Below are positions 1-8,975 of a stretch of DNA of 64,000 nucleotides, piece by piece. The notes below the pieces were generated by a model. The model ran no database searches and was not told the origin of the DNA. It saw nothing but the letters and a program-made list of their open reading frames with translations. Each line of letters starts with the position of its first letter. Position 1 is the stretch's first letter. Position numbers and translations under genes: made by a program. This stretch comes from Gemmatimonadota bacterium (GTDB taxonomy: Bacteria > Latescibacterota > UBA2968 > UBA8231), in NCBI GenBank assembly GCA_018672475.1, contig JABHFS010000188.1, forward strand, positions 62,001-126,000. Direction: 5' to 3'.

Positions 1-667
1 TAATCCCCGCCAAAGCCAGCGCCGTACTACTGGCCGCCGACACCTCGATTGTCGCGATCTCCTTATCCGGCTCGGGGTTTTCCCAGTCATATAGCCACCA
101 ACCCTGCATATCATTGCCGTCGCGGGTAAAAGCACCCGTCTGGGTCAGGCCATAGGATTGCGCGCGGCTATTCAAAGGCTCTGCATGATAATTGCGGCAA
201 TTGCGGCACAAAAAAGGATGATGCCCCCAGGGGATCTGCACGTCGTGTACCTCAAAACGTCGGCGCAACAACTGTTCGACCGCGCTGCCGTCGGCATAGA
301 CCACGCGATAGGTCCCGATCGCCTCGCCCGTGCCCTCGACCGTAACGCGCTCACCTTCTACCGGCGCACAAGCGTGCGCAAAAAGCACTCGCCGCGCGTT
401 GGCTTTAACGACAATCCTCGCAGCATCGCCGATCCCGTCTTTGGCCTTCTGTGCGACCAAGACAATGGATTGATCTGCCCCTTCCTCCCCTAGACTAAAG
501 GGCACACCCCAAAATTTGCACTCGCCCCATGGCAAATTCACCAAGGGCGTATTATCGGGGGTTTCGTCGGAAGCCGGCCAAACTCGGTATCCGTCTTCGG
601 TCTCGCCATTACCGCTGCCCGCGTTATAGGCTTTGCTCAGATCTAAAGGTGTAAACTGATCGCTCAT
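1..667 (-). CDS. Hypothetical protein, N-terminal part (runs off the left edge)
   Basis: A reading frame starts at an ATG at 667 and stays open for 222 codons to the window edge, so the C-terminus is missing. The start is preceded on the coding strand by a purine-rich stretch (AAAGGAAGG, about 10 nt upstream). No signal peptide is visible. The protein has a 'VNLPWGECKFWGVPF' stretch and, near residues 190-205, a 'W-W-L-Y-D-W-E-N-P-E-P-D-K-E-I' motif of the kind seen in accessory beta-sandwich modules of carbohydrate-active proteins in Planctomycetes and Latescibacterota-like genomes. That link is from memory of such proteins and is tentative. It is read in the same direction as the sulfatase-like gene downstream, with a 70 bp gap. 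Confidence 0.7.
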   Translation of the reverse strand, partial: MSDQFTPLDLSKAYNAGSGNGETEDGYRVWPASDETPDNTPLVNLPWGECKFWGVPFSLGEEGADQSIVLVAQKAKDGIGDAARIVVKANARRVLFAHACAPVEGERVTVEGTGEAIGTYRVVYADGSAVEQLLRRRFEVHDVQIPWGHHPFLCRNCRNYHAEPLNSRAQSYGLTQTGAFTRDGNDMQGWWLYDWENPEPDKEIATIEVSAASSTALALAGI

Positions 668-737
668 AACCCATACCTTCCTTTAGGGGTTTCCGACCGT
701 CAATATATCCCGACACCGAAACCCGATCAAGCGATGT

Positions 738-2162
738 CTAGGACAGATGATAATTATCGCCCGGCGGCCGCTGATACGTCGCCGCCAACTCCGCTTCGAC
801 ACCCGACTCGGCAATCAGTTGCAAGAGCGCCGCGTGTAACCGTTTCGCTTCTTGCGGATGCTCTGCCAGCACATTCTGTTGCTGGTCCGGATCGTCGGGC
901 AGATAAAACAATTCCTCCACCCGCCGCTCGGGCATGCCGATATTCGAATAGGCCTCCGTGCGCACTGGCGGACTCTTGTACTGCAGGTCTTTGTTCGGCC
1001 AATAGACCAAACTCCATTCGCCGTCAGTAATCGTCGCTGGCACCGTGCCCCACGAGTCGTCGAGGTTGCGGCCGGTGATCGCGTATTGCCGCGAACCCTC
1101 ACCCTCGCCGCGCAACTGTGCCGCAAAAGAATGCCCCTGCAACCCCGCCGGCGGCTCTATCCCAGCCAACGCGCAAACCGTCGGAAAGAAATCCACCGGC
1201 TGCACCAGCCCGCTGCTCCTGCCCGGCTTGGCTTCGGGGTGCTGTATCATCATCACCAGATGCGCCATCGGCTCGTAGAGTTGGCCCAGATCGCCCCATG
1301 GTTTGCCCTGCAAGCCATGATCGCCAAAATAATGCCCATGATCCGACATCAGCATCACCAGCGTGTTTTCTTTGAGCCCGGTCAGTTCGATCGTCTCAAA
1401 CAGCCGCCCCAACCAGCGATCGACCATCGTCACCTCACCCGCGTATAGCGCTTTAACGTGGTTGAGCTCTTTTTCGCTCATAATATCCTTGGAAAAACCA
1501 TACCACGGGTAGATCACCTCTTCGCCCTCGTAACCCGGATCGTAGAGATCGACATAATACTGCGGCGGGTCCCACGGTTCGTGCGGATCCCACGAGTCGA
1601 TCCAGAGGAAAAACTGCTCCTGCTGATAATTCTTCTCCAGCCAGTGCACCGCCTCGGTGATCACGCGCGGACCCAGGTAATCCGACTCGAACTGCCGCCG
1701 GGTCTGGTTCATCAAATAGCGCTTGGTGCCTGCCTTGACCTTGGACTCAGCGGCGGGCAGCCGAATATCGGCAAAGCCGTCGCTGATCCACGGCTCGCCG
1801 CCCTGGCCGCGGATCCATTCGATCGAGCCAAAACCGCGGTCGAGATGATTGCCCTGGGTCATAAACATCGGCGTGTCGAACACTAGGCCGGTGGTATAAC
1901 CTTGCGCGCGCAGGCTAGTGGCCAGCGTCGGAATATCGCGCTCCATCTCGTCCCATGTATTGAACGGATGGCCCCAGCGACCAGTAAACAGATCGCGGCG
2001 ACACGGCAACGTGGGAAACGAGCCCGCATAGGCCTTGTCGAAGACGACCGCTTCTTCGGCAAAACGGTCCATATTAGGGGTCTTGGCGTGCGCCTTGCCG
2101 TTCATATAAGCACCGACATAGTCGGTGCGCAGGCTGTCGAGCATGATGCAGATGACGTTCAT
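738..2162 (-). CDS. Sulfatase-fold hydrolase with Thr at the catalytic Cys position
   Basis: This 474-residue protein is an alkaline-phosphatase/sulfatase-superfamily hydrolase. The N-terminal metal motif (MLDSLRTD, residues 7-14) and a C-terminal SDHG motif are present. The formylglycine signature should be C-x-P-S-R, but here the aligned residues are T51-L-P-C-R55 followed by an LFTG stretch. A gapless alignment with the canonical sulfatase at 56613-58100 puts Thr51 opposite its Cys49. Sulfatases need Cys or Ser there for formylglycine, whereas phosphodiesterase-like members of the superfamily use Thr as nucleophile. The substrate may therefore be a phospho- rather than a sulfo-ester; this is inference. 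The protein has no signal peptide and looks cytoplasmic. An AAAGGA ribosome site sits 7 nt before the ATG. It is divergent from the ManD-like gene. Confidence 0.88.
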   Translation of the reverse strand: MNVICIMLDSLRTDYVGAYMNGKAHAKTPNMDRFAEEAVVFDKAYAGSFPTLPCRRDLFTGRWGHPFNTWDEMERDIPTLATSLRAQGYTTGLVFDTPMFMTQGNHLDRGFGSIEWIRGQGGEPWISDGFADIRLPAAESKVKAGTKRYLMNQTRRQFESDYLGPRVITEAVHWLEKNYQQEQFFLWIDSWDPHEPWDPPQYYVDLYDPGYEGEEVIYPWYGFSKDIMSEKELNHVKALYAGEVTMVDRWLGRLFETIELTGLKENTLVMLMSDHGHYFGDHGLQGKPWGDLGQLYEPMAHLVMMIQHPEAKPGRSSGLVQPVDFFPTVCALAGIEPPAGLQGHSFAAQLRGEGEGSRQYAITGRNLDDSWGTVPATITDGEWSLVYWPNKDLQYKSPPVRTEAYSNIGMPERRVEELFYLPDDPDQQQNVLAEHPQEAKRLHAALLQLIAESGVEAELAATYQRPPGDNYHLS

Positions 2163-2390
2163 GAGATTCCTTTCATTAATTCGTTTAGCAAACTAACAAA
2201 GAACGAGCCGCAAGTGAATAGTAGCACAGCCCGTTCTTCTTGTTATTACATAGCCAAGATTATACAGATTGCGCCGACCTTGACGAATCACCACCTCTTT
2301 CCTTACCCTCCCGGCCTAACAACATCTGTCAAAATCGCCACCACCAGTGTACCCAGACCTTAGCCCGATAGCACCACAAAGGACAATCCC

Positions 2391-3602
2391 ATGGCCGTCA
2401 CGATCAAAGACGTCAAAACGATACTCACCCAACCGGCCCACGCCAAGCTGGTCATCGTCAAAATAATCACTTCAGACGACGGACTCTATGGGTTGGGGTG
2501 CGCCACATTTACACAGCGCTTCCACGCCGTACACGTGGCCCTCGAAGAACACCTCAAGCCCTTTCTCATCGGCCGCGACGTCGACCGCATCGAAGAGATC
2601 TGGCAGATGTCGATGGTCAACAGCTATTGGCGCAACGGACCGGTGCTCAACAACGCCATCTCCGGCGTCGACCAGGCGCTGTGGGACATCAAAGGCAAGC
2701 GCGCCGGCATGCCGGTGTACCAATTGCTGGGCGGCAAGTGCCGCGAAGCCGCCGACACCTATATCCACGCCCGTGGCGATACAGTCGAGGCCGTCGTCGA
2801 GAACATCCAGCAACTACAAGAACAGGGCTATCGCCATTTTCGCTGCCAATTGGGCAGCTCCAGCAGCGCGTCCTCATTGATGGGCACGCCCGATAGCGCG
2901 CCCGAAGGCTCACCCGCAGGCGCCTACTACGATCGCAAAAAATTAATGAGCAGCAACCTGCGCTTATTCGAGCATATCCGCTGCGAGTTGGGCTTTGACA
3001 TTGAACTTATGCACGATGTGCACGAACGGCTGCACCCAACCGATGCGGTAGGATTCGCCAAGGACATGGAGGAGTTTAAGCTATTTTTCCTTGAGGACGT
3101 ACTAGCGCCGGAAGACAACGACTGGTTTAGGAATGTTCGCCAGCAGTGTTCGACACCACAGGCCATGGGCGAGTTATTTAACCACCCGCACGAATGGCGG
3201 CCACTGATCGAGGGCCGGTTGATCGACTTTATGCGCATGCACGTGTCGCAGATGGGTGGTATCACCCCAGCGCGCAATGTTGCGGCCTTCGGCAATATGT
3301 ACGGCGTGCGCACAGCCTGGCACGGGCCAAACGACACCTCGCCGGTGGGTCACGCGGCGAACCTGCACTTGGACCTGTGGGCACCGAACTTCGGCATCCA
3401 GGAATGGTGCCGCTTCGACGAGCAGATATACGAGATGTTCCCAGGTTTACCGGAAGTGCGCAACGGCTATATGTATGCCAATGAAAAACCGGGCCTAGGC
3501 ATTGACATCGATGAGGATATCGCGGCAAAACATCCGTGCCATAACGAAGTGATCAACTGGACTCAGAAACGACTGCCCGATGGCAGCCCGGCGAGGCCCT
3601 AA
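2391..3602 (+). CDS. ManD/RspA-like enolase-superfamily dehydratase
   Basis: This 403-residue protein is a mandelate racemase/muconate lactonizing enzyme family member closest to D-mannonate dehydratase (ManD/RspA). The metal ligands fit the family pattern: D209 (in LMHDVHE), E235 (FFLEDV) and E261 (MGELF). H211 and H311 (AWHGPND) match the catalytic histidines. ManD enzymes dehydrate D-mannonate or D-gluconate, and many members have very low activity. The region that carries the extra catalytic Tyr in ManD is Ser-rich here (residues 156-162) with no obvious Tyr, so the substrate may differ. The ATG has AAGGA 7 nt upstream. The next gene is an MFS transporter on the same strand, which suggests a sugar-acid uptake and degradation pair. 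Confidence 0.88.
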   Translation: MAVTIKDVKTILTQPAHAKLVIVKIITSDDGLYGLGCATFTQRFHAVHVALEEHLKPFLIGRDVDRIEEIWQMSMVNSYWRNGPVLNNAISGVDQALWDIKGKRAGMPVYQLLGGKCREAADTYIHARGDTVEAVVENIQQLQEQGYRHFRCQLGSSSSASSLMGTPDSAPEGSPAGAYYDRKKLMSSNLRLFEHIRCELGFDIELMHDVHERLHPTDAVGFAKDMEEFKLFFLEDVLAPEDNDWFRNVRQQCSTPQAMGELFNHPHEWRPLIEGRLIDFMRMHVSQMGGITPARNVAAFGNMYGVRTAWHGPNDTSPVGHAANLHLDLWAPNFGIQEWCRFDEQIYEMFPGLPEVRNGYMYANEKPGLGIDIDEDIAAKHPCHNEVINWTQKRLPDGSPARP

Positions 3603-3689
3603 AGAAAAACGATCACAAGCAAACCCTTACAATCTCCTACCGGCCCCATATGCCCTGCGGAACTGTTCAGTAGCGAGACGAACTAAACC

Positions 3690-4979
3690 ATGCCCACCCC
3701 CGCCAAAACCTTCGCCTTTATGCGCGGCAATATCCTCGTACTCTCGATCTCGGGTGCCTTGGGCATGTTTTGCCGCAGCATGGTCTTTCCCTACGCGCCG
3801 CTCTTTATCATCTCGCTCGGCGGCAACCCCGCTGAGATTGGTATTGTTTATGCGCTTGGACCGCTCGGCGGGTTAATAGTCTACCCCATCGCCGGCTATC
3901 TCGCCGACCACGTCAGCCGCGCTAAGCTCATCGCCTTCACCGGCTACTTTTCCAGCCTGACTTTTCTGATCTATATCTTCGCCCCCAGTTGGCATTGGCT
4001 GGCCGCGGCCCGGCTGCTACAGGGCTTTGCCGTATTGCAGCACCCGGCTTCTTCCGCGCTGATCGCCGATTCACTCACGCCCAAGAGTCGGGGACGCGGT
4101 ATCGCGACCATGACGACGGTTTCGGGTGCGTTGGCCATTCTCGCGCCCTATGCCGCTGGCCATATGCTCGATTGGCAGGGCATCGACGCGGGAATGCGCA
4201 TCCTATACGCCATTATGGCGGCAGCCTATGCGCTCAGCGCGACGATCAACCTAATATTTATCGAAGACACCGTAGAAGCCAAAACGGAGAAGGTAGAGTT
4301 TTCACAACTCTCTGAGAGTTTAAAAAATGCCTATTCGGGCATACCAGCCCTCCTACGACAATTCCCCCGCACGTTGAAAGCACTCACTGCGATCATCATT
4401 CTCGGTTTTATGGCCAATGGCTTCGCCGGGCCCTTCTGGGTCGTCTACGCCAACAACCATATCGGCCTAACATCAACGCAATGGGGTTTGGTCTTATTAG
4501 TTGAAGCCGCCCTGGGCAACGCCGTGCGAATTCCGGCCGGCTTTCTCGCCGACCGCTACGGGCGCACGCGTTTTATCCTCGCGGCCCTGTTGTTGTCCAC
4601 TGCGACTCTGCCCTGTTTTATCTTCGCACAAACCTTGATGCAGGTCATCGCATTGCGCTGCGTCGTCGCCATCACCATGGCCTTCTTCGGGCCGGCGTGC
4701 GGAGCGCTCTTGGCCGATACAATCCCCAGAGATATTCGCGGGCGGGTGATGGCAGCGATTGGTCGCGGCAGTGTGCGTATCGGTGCGGCGACCGGCGGCA
4801 CAGGCGGGCCAGGAGTGGGTTTTTTCACGATTATTCCGTTGGCGCTTGCCTCCCTAGCGGGAGGCCTGTTCTACGAATGGCACGAAGCTTCGCCTTGGGG
4901 ATTTTTGCTCGTGGCCACTGGACTATCCTTTGCTCTGGCCGTGTTTTTCGTACGGGATTCGAAGAACGCGGAAGTGTAA
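3690..4979 (+). CDS. MFS transporter, 12-TM type
   Basis: This 429-residue membrane protein has about 12 hydrophobic segments in two halves, separated by a hydrophilic loop near residues 190-230 (rich in E, K and S). The MFS motif A-like loop between TM2 and TM3 reads G-Y-L-A-D-H-V-S-R-A-K, and the equivalent in the second half reads G-F-L-A-D-R-Y-G-R-T-R. Both are hallmarks of the major facilitator superfamily. The substrate cannot be read from sequence. It follows the ManD-like gene by 87 bp, so uptake of a sugar acid is plausible. Within the last third, residues about 358-373 are strikingly Gly-rich (IGAATGGTGGPGVGFF). Confidence 0.9.
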   Translation: MPTPAKTFAFMRGNILVLSISGALGMFCRSMVFPYAPLFIISLGGNPAEIGIVYALGPLGGLIVYPIAGYLADHVSRAKLIAFTGYFSSLTFLIYIFAPSWHWLAAARLLQGFAVLQHPASSALIADSLTPKSRGRGIATMTTVSGALAILAPYAAGHMLDWQGIDAGMRILYAIMAAAYALSATINLIFIEDTVEAKTEKVEFSQLSESLKNAYSGIPALLRQFPRTLKALTAIIILGFMANGFAGPFWVVYANNHIGLTSTQWGLVLLVEAALGNAVRIPAGFLADRYGRTRFILAALLLSTATLPCFIFAQTLMQVIALRCVVAITMAFFGPACGALLADTIPRDIRGRVMAAIGRGSVRIGAATGGTGGPGVGFFTIIPLALASLAGGLFYEWHEASPWGFLLVATGLSFALAVFFVRDSKNAEV

Positions 4980-5332
4980 ACGCCGCATAGCGCCCTGGCT
5001 TTAGCTGGACAGCCGTGGGCCCATGCGGGGCTAGTGGCAGGCCCCGCGTAGGCTGAACTGCATCCTGCTGATAGCCCCGTTCATACCCTATCTGAGCTAC
5101 TATAGCCAATCCTTCAACGGCCTCGACTCGGCGAGCTATTGGGTTTTTTAGACAGCTCCTCTAGGCCGCAGTTTTTCGCAATCGATCACCCCGGTGGCCA
5201 TTACGACCAATACGCAATTCAACCATATGCACTACAACTCGGCCCGGTATGCTCACCTATTAGATCGCATACCGGGCCGTCTATCATCCTGCAATTAAAG
5301 GGCGCTCACCGCAGAAGTCCCGCCGCGTCAAA
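4980..5332. other. Gap between convergent genes with two hairpins
   Basis: The gap separates the plus-strand MFS gene from the minus-strand aldo/keto reductase. It holds a 7-bp GC-rich stem-loop at 5025-5047 and a 13-bp perfect stem-loop at 5240-5279. A short open stretch at about 5068-5151 (ends YSQSFNGLDSASYWVF) looks protein-like but has no start and no match I can name. No gene is supported. Confidence 0.5.
5240..5279. terminator. Perfect 13-bp inverted repeat, possible bidirectional terminator
   Basis: CGGCCCGGTATGC is followed after a 14-nt loop by its exact reverse complement. It lies between convergent genes, where a shared terminator is expected. There is no T-tract on either side, so intrinsic termination is uncertain. 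Confidence 0.45.
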
Positions 5333-6193
5333 TTAGAGGCACGCCAACGCCGCCTGCAACTCTTCGACACTCGCCACCGCCACCAAAGCACTGCTCACAT
5401 TCTTATTTTTGATCACCCACGCCACCGCCGACCCCGTCGGCGCGACCTCTTCGCCCGCCTGCGCCAAATCGCGCCAAGGCCCCGCGCTAAACGAATAGAC
5501 TAGATCCAACTCGTGCCGCATGCTCTCGCCCAGGGGCGACAGCTCGATCAGGGTCTCTTCCGTCGCTTGCGACCAGTCGGTCGAATTTTTGTGCTGCCAA
5601 CTCAAATACTGCCCGCCGAGCGCCTTCATAATCAACACGCCCTTGCCCGCTTTTGCCGCCGTCGCGATGCCCGGTTCCTGCCCGCGACAGACATAGTTGT
5701 AAATCACCAGATCCGCGTCGGCTTCCGGCTCAGGTCCGCGATCTGCATAGATCTGTTGGTCTTTTTCGAAGTGGCGGATCAGACACAGCGACCGCACCTT
5801 GCCCGCTTCTTTCAGTTCGGCGATGCGTTCGCGCAGAGCCTCGTCCTCCATATAGCCGTAGTGGTGGACGCGCAAGATATCGAGCGCCTCGCGCCGCACA
5901 TTGCTCAGATGCCCGTCGACCATCTTTTCGAGGGCATCGGCCTCTGGCGCACCGACCTTCAGTGAAAAATGGCGATCATCCCCAGGGCCTTTCAATTCGT
6001 CGGGGATATGCACCTCGTCCCCATAGCCCATATCAAAAAGGTTTATCCCCAATTCGGCCGCCCGCAAATAAATACGCCTTTTCTCCTCCGGCGGCGGGTG
6101 CATCGACTCCCCTTCCCAGTAGTGAGCCAACAATCCGCCCAAAGCCACAGCACTTAAGCGCATACCCGTCTGTCCGAATTCGCGATATTCCAT
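5333..6193 (-). CDS. Aldo/keto reductase family protein
   Basis: This 286-residue protein begins with the AKR hallmark MEYREFGQTGMRLSAVALGG and keeps the (beta/alpha)8 order of motifs. These include D54 and Y57 in the LFDMGYGDE stretch, K79 in FSLKVGA, H110 in RVHHYGY, and a late NVSSALVAVASVEELQ segment typical of the C-terminal barrel. AKRs reduce or oxidise sugars and aldehydes with NAD(P)H in the cytoplasm. The spacing between D54 and Tyr is two residues shorter than in classical members, so it belongs to a divergent subfamily. It is the last gene of a minus-strand catabolic block, 56 bp after the first PhyH dioxygenase. Confidence 0.85.
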   Translation of the reverse strand: MEYREFGQTGMRLSAVALGGLLAHYWEGESMHPPPEEKRRIYLRAAELGINLFDMGYGDEVHIPDELKGPGDDRHFSLKVGAPEADALEKMVDGHLSNVRREALDILRVHHYGYMEDEALRERIAELKEAGKVRSLCLIRHFEKDQQIYADRGPEPEADADLVIYNYVCRGQEPGIATAAKAGKGVLIMKALGGQYLSWQHKNSTDWSQATEETLIELSPLGESMRHELDLVYSFSAGPWRDLAQAGEEVAPTGSAVAWVIKNKNVSSALVAVASVEELQAALACL

Positions 6194-6249
6194 TATGCCT
6201 ATGCTCTCCTGTTATGCCGGTGATACCAACAACCGCATTTCTTCCCGAC

Positions 6250-7071
6250 TCAATCCTGCTGTAAACTGCGCCACCGGTCGTAATAAAGCCGCGTCTTCTC
6301 CGGCAATCCCTCGCGGATATTCTCGGCCATCCGCCAGCCAAAGCGCTCTTCTACTTGCTGCGGCGGATCGCTATCCCGGTGTTGCGACAGCGCACCCATG
6401 ATCGCCAACCGCTCGGGCATGCCCTCAAACGCACGCCCCCGGTGAATCGTATTCCCGTTCCAGAACACGGTCTGCCCCTTCTTCAATACGATCTGCACCG
6501 CGTCGGATAACTCGACGAAGTGCTCGTTAATCAAGGCTTCGCGCTCCTCGGCTGTGCGATAGCGTTTCTGGCTACCTGGCACCAGCCATAGACAGGCGTC
6601 ATCAACCAGCGCCATATGCCATTTGATTACCCCCTTGCGGTGGCGTCCAAGAATCTCCATTTCCACCCCTTTGCTGCCATCGCGCTCCTCGTGGCTAAAA
6701 TCGCGGTGCCAACCCGTGTCGTATGCCTCCGGCCCCGGAATGGCGAATATCGCGACCCAGCCCAGCCGCAGATCCGGCCCCAATAGCGCGTGCATATACC
6801 GCTCAATAGCCTTGCCACCCAAATACTCAGCAAAAAGTGGCTCGCCGAATTCCGGTGCGATCAAACCGAGTATATCACGCGTATCATCTCCCGGCCCCCC
6901 GGTGCTGATACCTTCCGTCTTCACCACCACCTCGCCCGACTGGACCTTGGCCACCGCCCGCCTGGCCGCCGCCTCCAGCGGGGCCAACATGCCGGGATCG
7001 AAGGCATCATCGGCGATAAAATATCCATCCTCGTAGTATTGTGCTACCTGCTCTTCATAGGCCATGCGCAT
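6250..7071 (-). CDS. Phytanoyl-CoA dioxygenase (PhyH) family protein
   Basis: This 273-residue non-haem Fe(II)/2-oxoglutarate oxygenase has the facial triad H122-x-D124 (in GWHRDFSHEE) and H210 (in GNTIHRGRAF). R214 or a nearby Arg is likely to bind 2-oxoglutarate. The family hydroxylates small or lipid-like substrates, and the substrate here is unknown. The upstream PhyH gene stops immediately before this ATG (TAA-ATG). A GGAGGAG box lies only 3 nt from this ATG but 9 nt from a second ATG two codons later (7065), so the true start may be 7065. The tight coupling suggests the two dioxygenases act on the same compound. Confidence 0.9.
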   Translation of the reverse strand: MRMAYEEQVAQYYEDGYFIADDAFDPGMLAPLEAAARRAVAKVQSGEVVVKTEGISTGGPGDDTRDILGLIAPEFGEPLFAEYLGGKAIERYMHALLGPDLRLGWVAIFAIPGPEAYDTGWHRDFSHEERDGSKGVEMEILGRHRKGVIKWHMALVDDACLWLVPGSQKRYRTAEEREALINEHFVELSDAVQIVLKKGQTVFWNGNTIHRGRAFEGMPERLAIMGALSQHRDSDPPQQVEERFGWRMAENIREGLPEKTRLYYDRWRSLQQD

Positions 7072-7839
7072 TTACTCCTCCGGTGGAGTCCATGGTGTAT
7101 CGTCTGCGAACAAACAACGCACCTGCTCGCTCAACCGCTCGGCCGCCTCAATACTGAGCGCACTCGAAAATACCATATGCGGGTCGTCACGACGACAGAA
7201 AAAACTGGTCAAGCTATGACGGCTGTGCTTGCTGTGATTGGCGGTCGTCCCGTGCCACAGATGGCTATTCCAAACGACGACGGTGCCCGCACTCCCGAGC
7301 AATAACACCTCGTCTGGGTGCGGCGCGGTCGGATCATCGAGCGCGTCTTGGGGGGTTTCACCGCTCAAGTGGCTGCCGGGAATCACCCGCGTCGCCCCAT
7401 TTTTTTCCGTGAAATCCACCAGCATCCACAACGAGTTGGCAACCGCGTAGCGACTCTCCGTCGGCGCAGGGCCATTATAGTCGACATGTAAATTTTGCCG
7501 CTCGCCGCCGGGCGGATGCGGCCGGCCGTGCACGCCAAAGGATTTAATAGGGCCGTCGAGCACATGGGCGATCGCGGCGAGCACGCGCGGCTTCTGCAAA
7601 CACAGATCGAAACCCGGCGCTTTGTTTTGCATATAGCTGGACTCGGCCGGGCCGCCCTCCCTGCCAGTTTTCTCTTTCGCGTAGACGCCCTGCATCGCCG
7701 CACGTATGCCCGCGATCTCGGCGGCCGACAACGTCCCGGGCATGGGCAGGTACCCCACCGTATCAAGCTGTGCCTTATCTTGCGCGGTTAGCGTGTCATC
7801 GCGTACCCCAAGCGCATGCAGCGTTTCCGGTATATTCAT
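7072..7839 (-). CDS. Phytanoyl-CoA dioxygenase (PhyH) family protein, second copy
   Basis: This 255-residue 2-oxoglutarate-dependent oxygenase carries H118-x-D120 (NLHVDYNG) and H196 (HLWHGTT) as iron ligands. It is only distantly like its downstream neighbour, so the pair is not a recent duplication. The start codon overlaps the stop of the PLP enzyme upstream by 4 nt (ATGA). The end abuts the next PhyH start. The operon context (PLP enzyme, amidase, two oxygenases) suggests degradation or tailoring of an amino-acid- or amide-like compound; this is inference. Confidence 0.9.
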   Translation of the reverse strand: MNIPETLHALGVRDDTLTAQDKAQLDTVGYLPMPGTLSAAEIAGIRAAMQGVYAKEKTGREGGPAESSYMQNKAPGFDLCLQKPRVLAAIAHVLDGPIKSFGVHGRPHPPGGERQNLHVDYNGPAPTESRYAVANSLWMLVDFTEKNGATRVIPGSHLSGETPQDALDDPTAPHPDEVLLLGSAGTVVVWNSHLWHGTTANHSKHSRHSLTSFFCRRDDPHMVFSSALSIEAAERLSEQVRCLFADDTPWTPPEE

Positions 7840-8975
7840 ATCGCGTTTGAAGCCGCATCAATCGGCCAAGTGCCAACGACGCCCTCGCCGCTCAGCACAG
7901 TATACTCCCGCGCCAGATTGGCCACCGGGCAAGAATGATTCGGGATGATGCGCACCTGCGCGCCGATCTCCAGGTCGTACTCCGCACGTGCGATCTTACC
8001 GTGCTCTTCCGACAAACCCACCACCACTAACCCGTGCTCCGGGCTCAGATAGCGATCACAAGGATAGGCCATCCCAAAACCTTGCGCGTTGGCCATTCCG
8101 TGCCCGCCGGTATCCGAGGTAAGCGCTTTCGAACCAGCGTCGGTAATGAAAAAATTCGCGTTCTTACTGATCACCGTCGCCAATACCGACAGCGCAACAT
8201 CCTCGTGTTGCACAACACCGACTTTGATCGGCAACAAATCGAGAAAGGTGTAATTGCCCGGCCGGATTTCCGTTATACCCTCGAAGCTTTCCGCCGCCAG
8301 TATCGTCGGCGTCGATCCAACCGAGACTTCGCGCACTGCGATACCCGCATCGATCAACGTATCGCGCACCGCTAATATAGTTGTGCGTTCAGCCTCGGCG
8401 ATCTGCACAGCGACCTGGCGATCTTCTACGGCGTAAACTTGCCCTGCGTGTGAGAGAATACCGCAAAAATACAACGACTCGGCCGCCTCAATTTGCCGCG
8501 CCAAGTCTATCGACACCGCACTTTCGGGGTCGACCCCACAACGATGTAAACCGACATCAATCTTAATAAATACACCCAGTGTCCGCGCCGCGCTAGCCGC
8601 TTGCCCGGCGGCGACCTCTACCCCGCACACCGAATCGACGACGACGCGCAAATCCGCACCGACCGCCGCCGGTTCCGCCCACAAGCGCGCAAAGTCGCCA
8701 GGCACCACCATCGGGCGGGAAATAGTAATCGACTCAACCCCGCTCTTGAGAAACACCAGCGCCTCGCCGACCGTCGCCACCGTCAACCCCGTCGCGCCCA
8801 GCGCCAGTTGTCGCCGAGCGATCTCGATCGACTTGTGCGTTTTCGCGTGCGGGCGCAACGCAACATCGTGCCTGTCGGCCAACTGCTGCATCGACGATAG
8901 ATTGCGCTCCAGTTTCGCCCGATCGATCAATACCGCGGGCGTCGCGATATCCGCCATTTTTCTCAAATTATCCAT
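7836..8975 (-). CDS. D-threonine aldolase / D-serine dehydratase-like PLP enzyme
   Basis: This 379-residue protein has the fold type III (alanine-racemase-like) PLP barrel typical of D-threonine aldolases and DSD1-like D-serine dehydratases. The N-terminal TPAVLIDRAKLERN segment is followed by the PLP-lysine motif RPHAKTHKS. The C-terminal domain holds an ILPNHSC-like segment (IIPNHSCPVANL), where His and Cys act as metal ligands in the family. The reaction is expected to be cleavage of a D-beta-hydroxy amino acid or removal of water from D-serine. The start at 8975 was chosen because TAATG links it to the preceding gene; an in-frame upstream extension would overlap that gene. Confidence 0.85.
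   Translation of the reverse strand: MDNLRKMADIATPAVLIDRAKLERNLSSMQQLADRHDVALRPHAKTHKSIEIARRQLALGATGLTVATVGEALVFLKSGVESITISRPMVVPGDFARLWAEPAAVGADLRVVVDSVCGVEVAAGQAASAARTLGVFIKIDVGLHRCGVDPESAVSIDLARQIEAAESLYFCGILSHAGQVYAVEDRQVAVQIAEAERTTILAVRDTLIDAGIAVREVSVGSTPTILAAESFEGITEIRPGNYTFLDLLPIKVGVVQHEDVALSVLATVISKNANFFITDAGSKALTSDTGGHGMANAQGFGMAYPCDRYLSPEHGLVVVGLSEEHGKIARAEYDLEIGAQVRIIPNHSCPVANLAREYTVLSGEGVVGTWPIDAASNAI

Noticed and set aside
852..1448. 198-codon plus-strand frame opposite the sulfatase-like gene
   Set aside because: It is the complement of a clear sulfatase-fold gene; composition is His/Arg-rich as expected for a shadow frame in GC-rich DNA.
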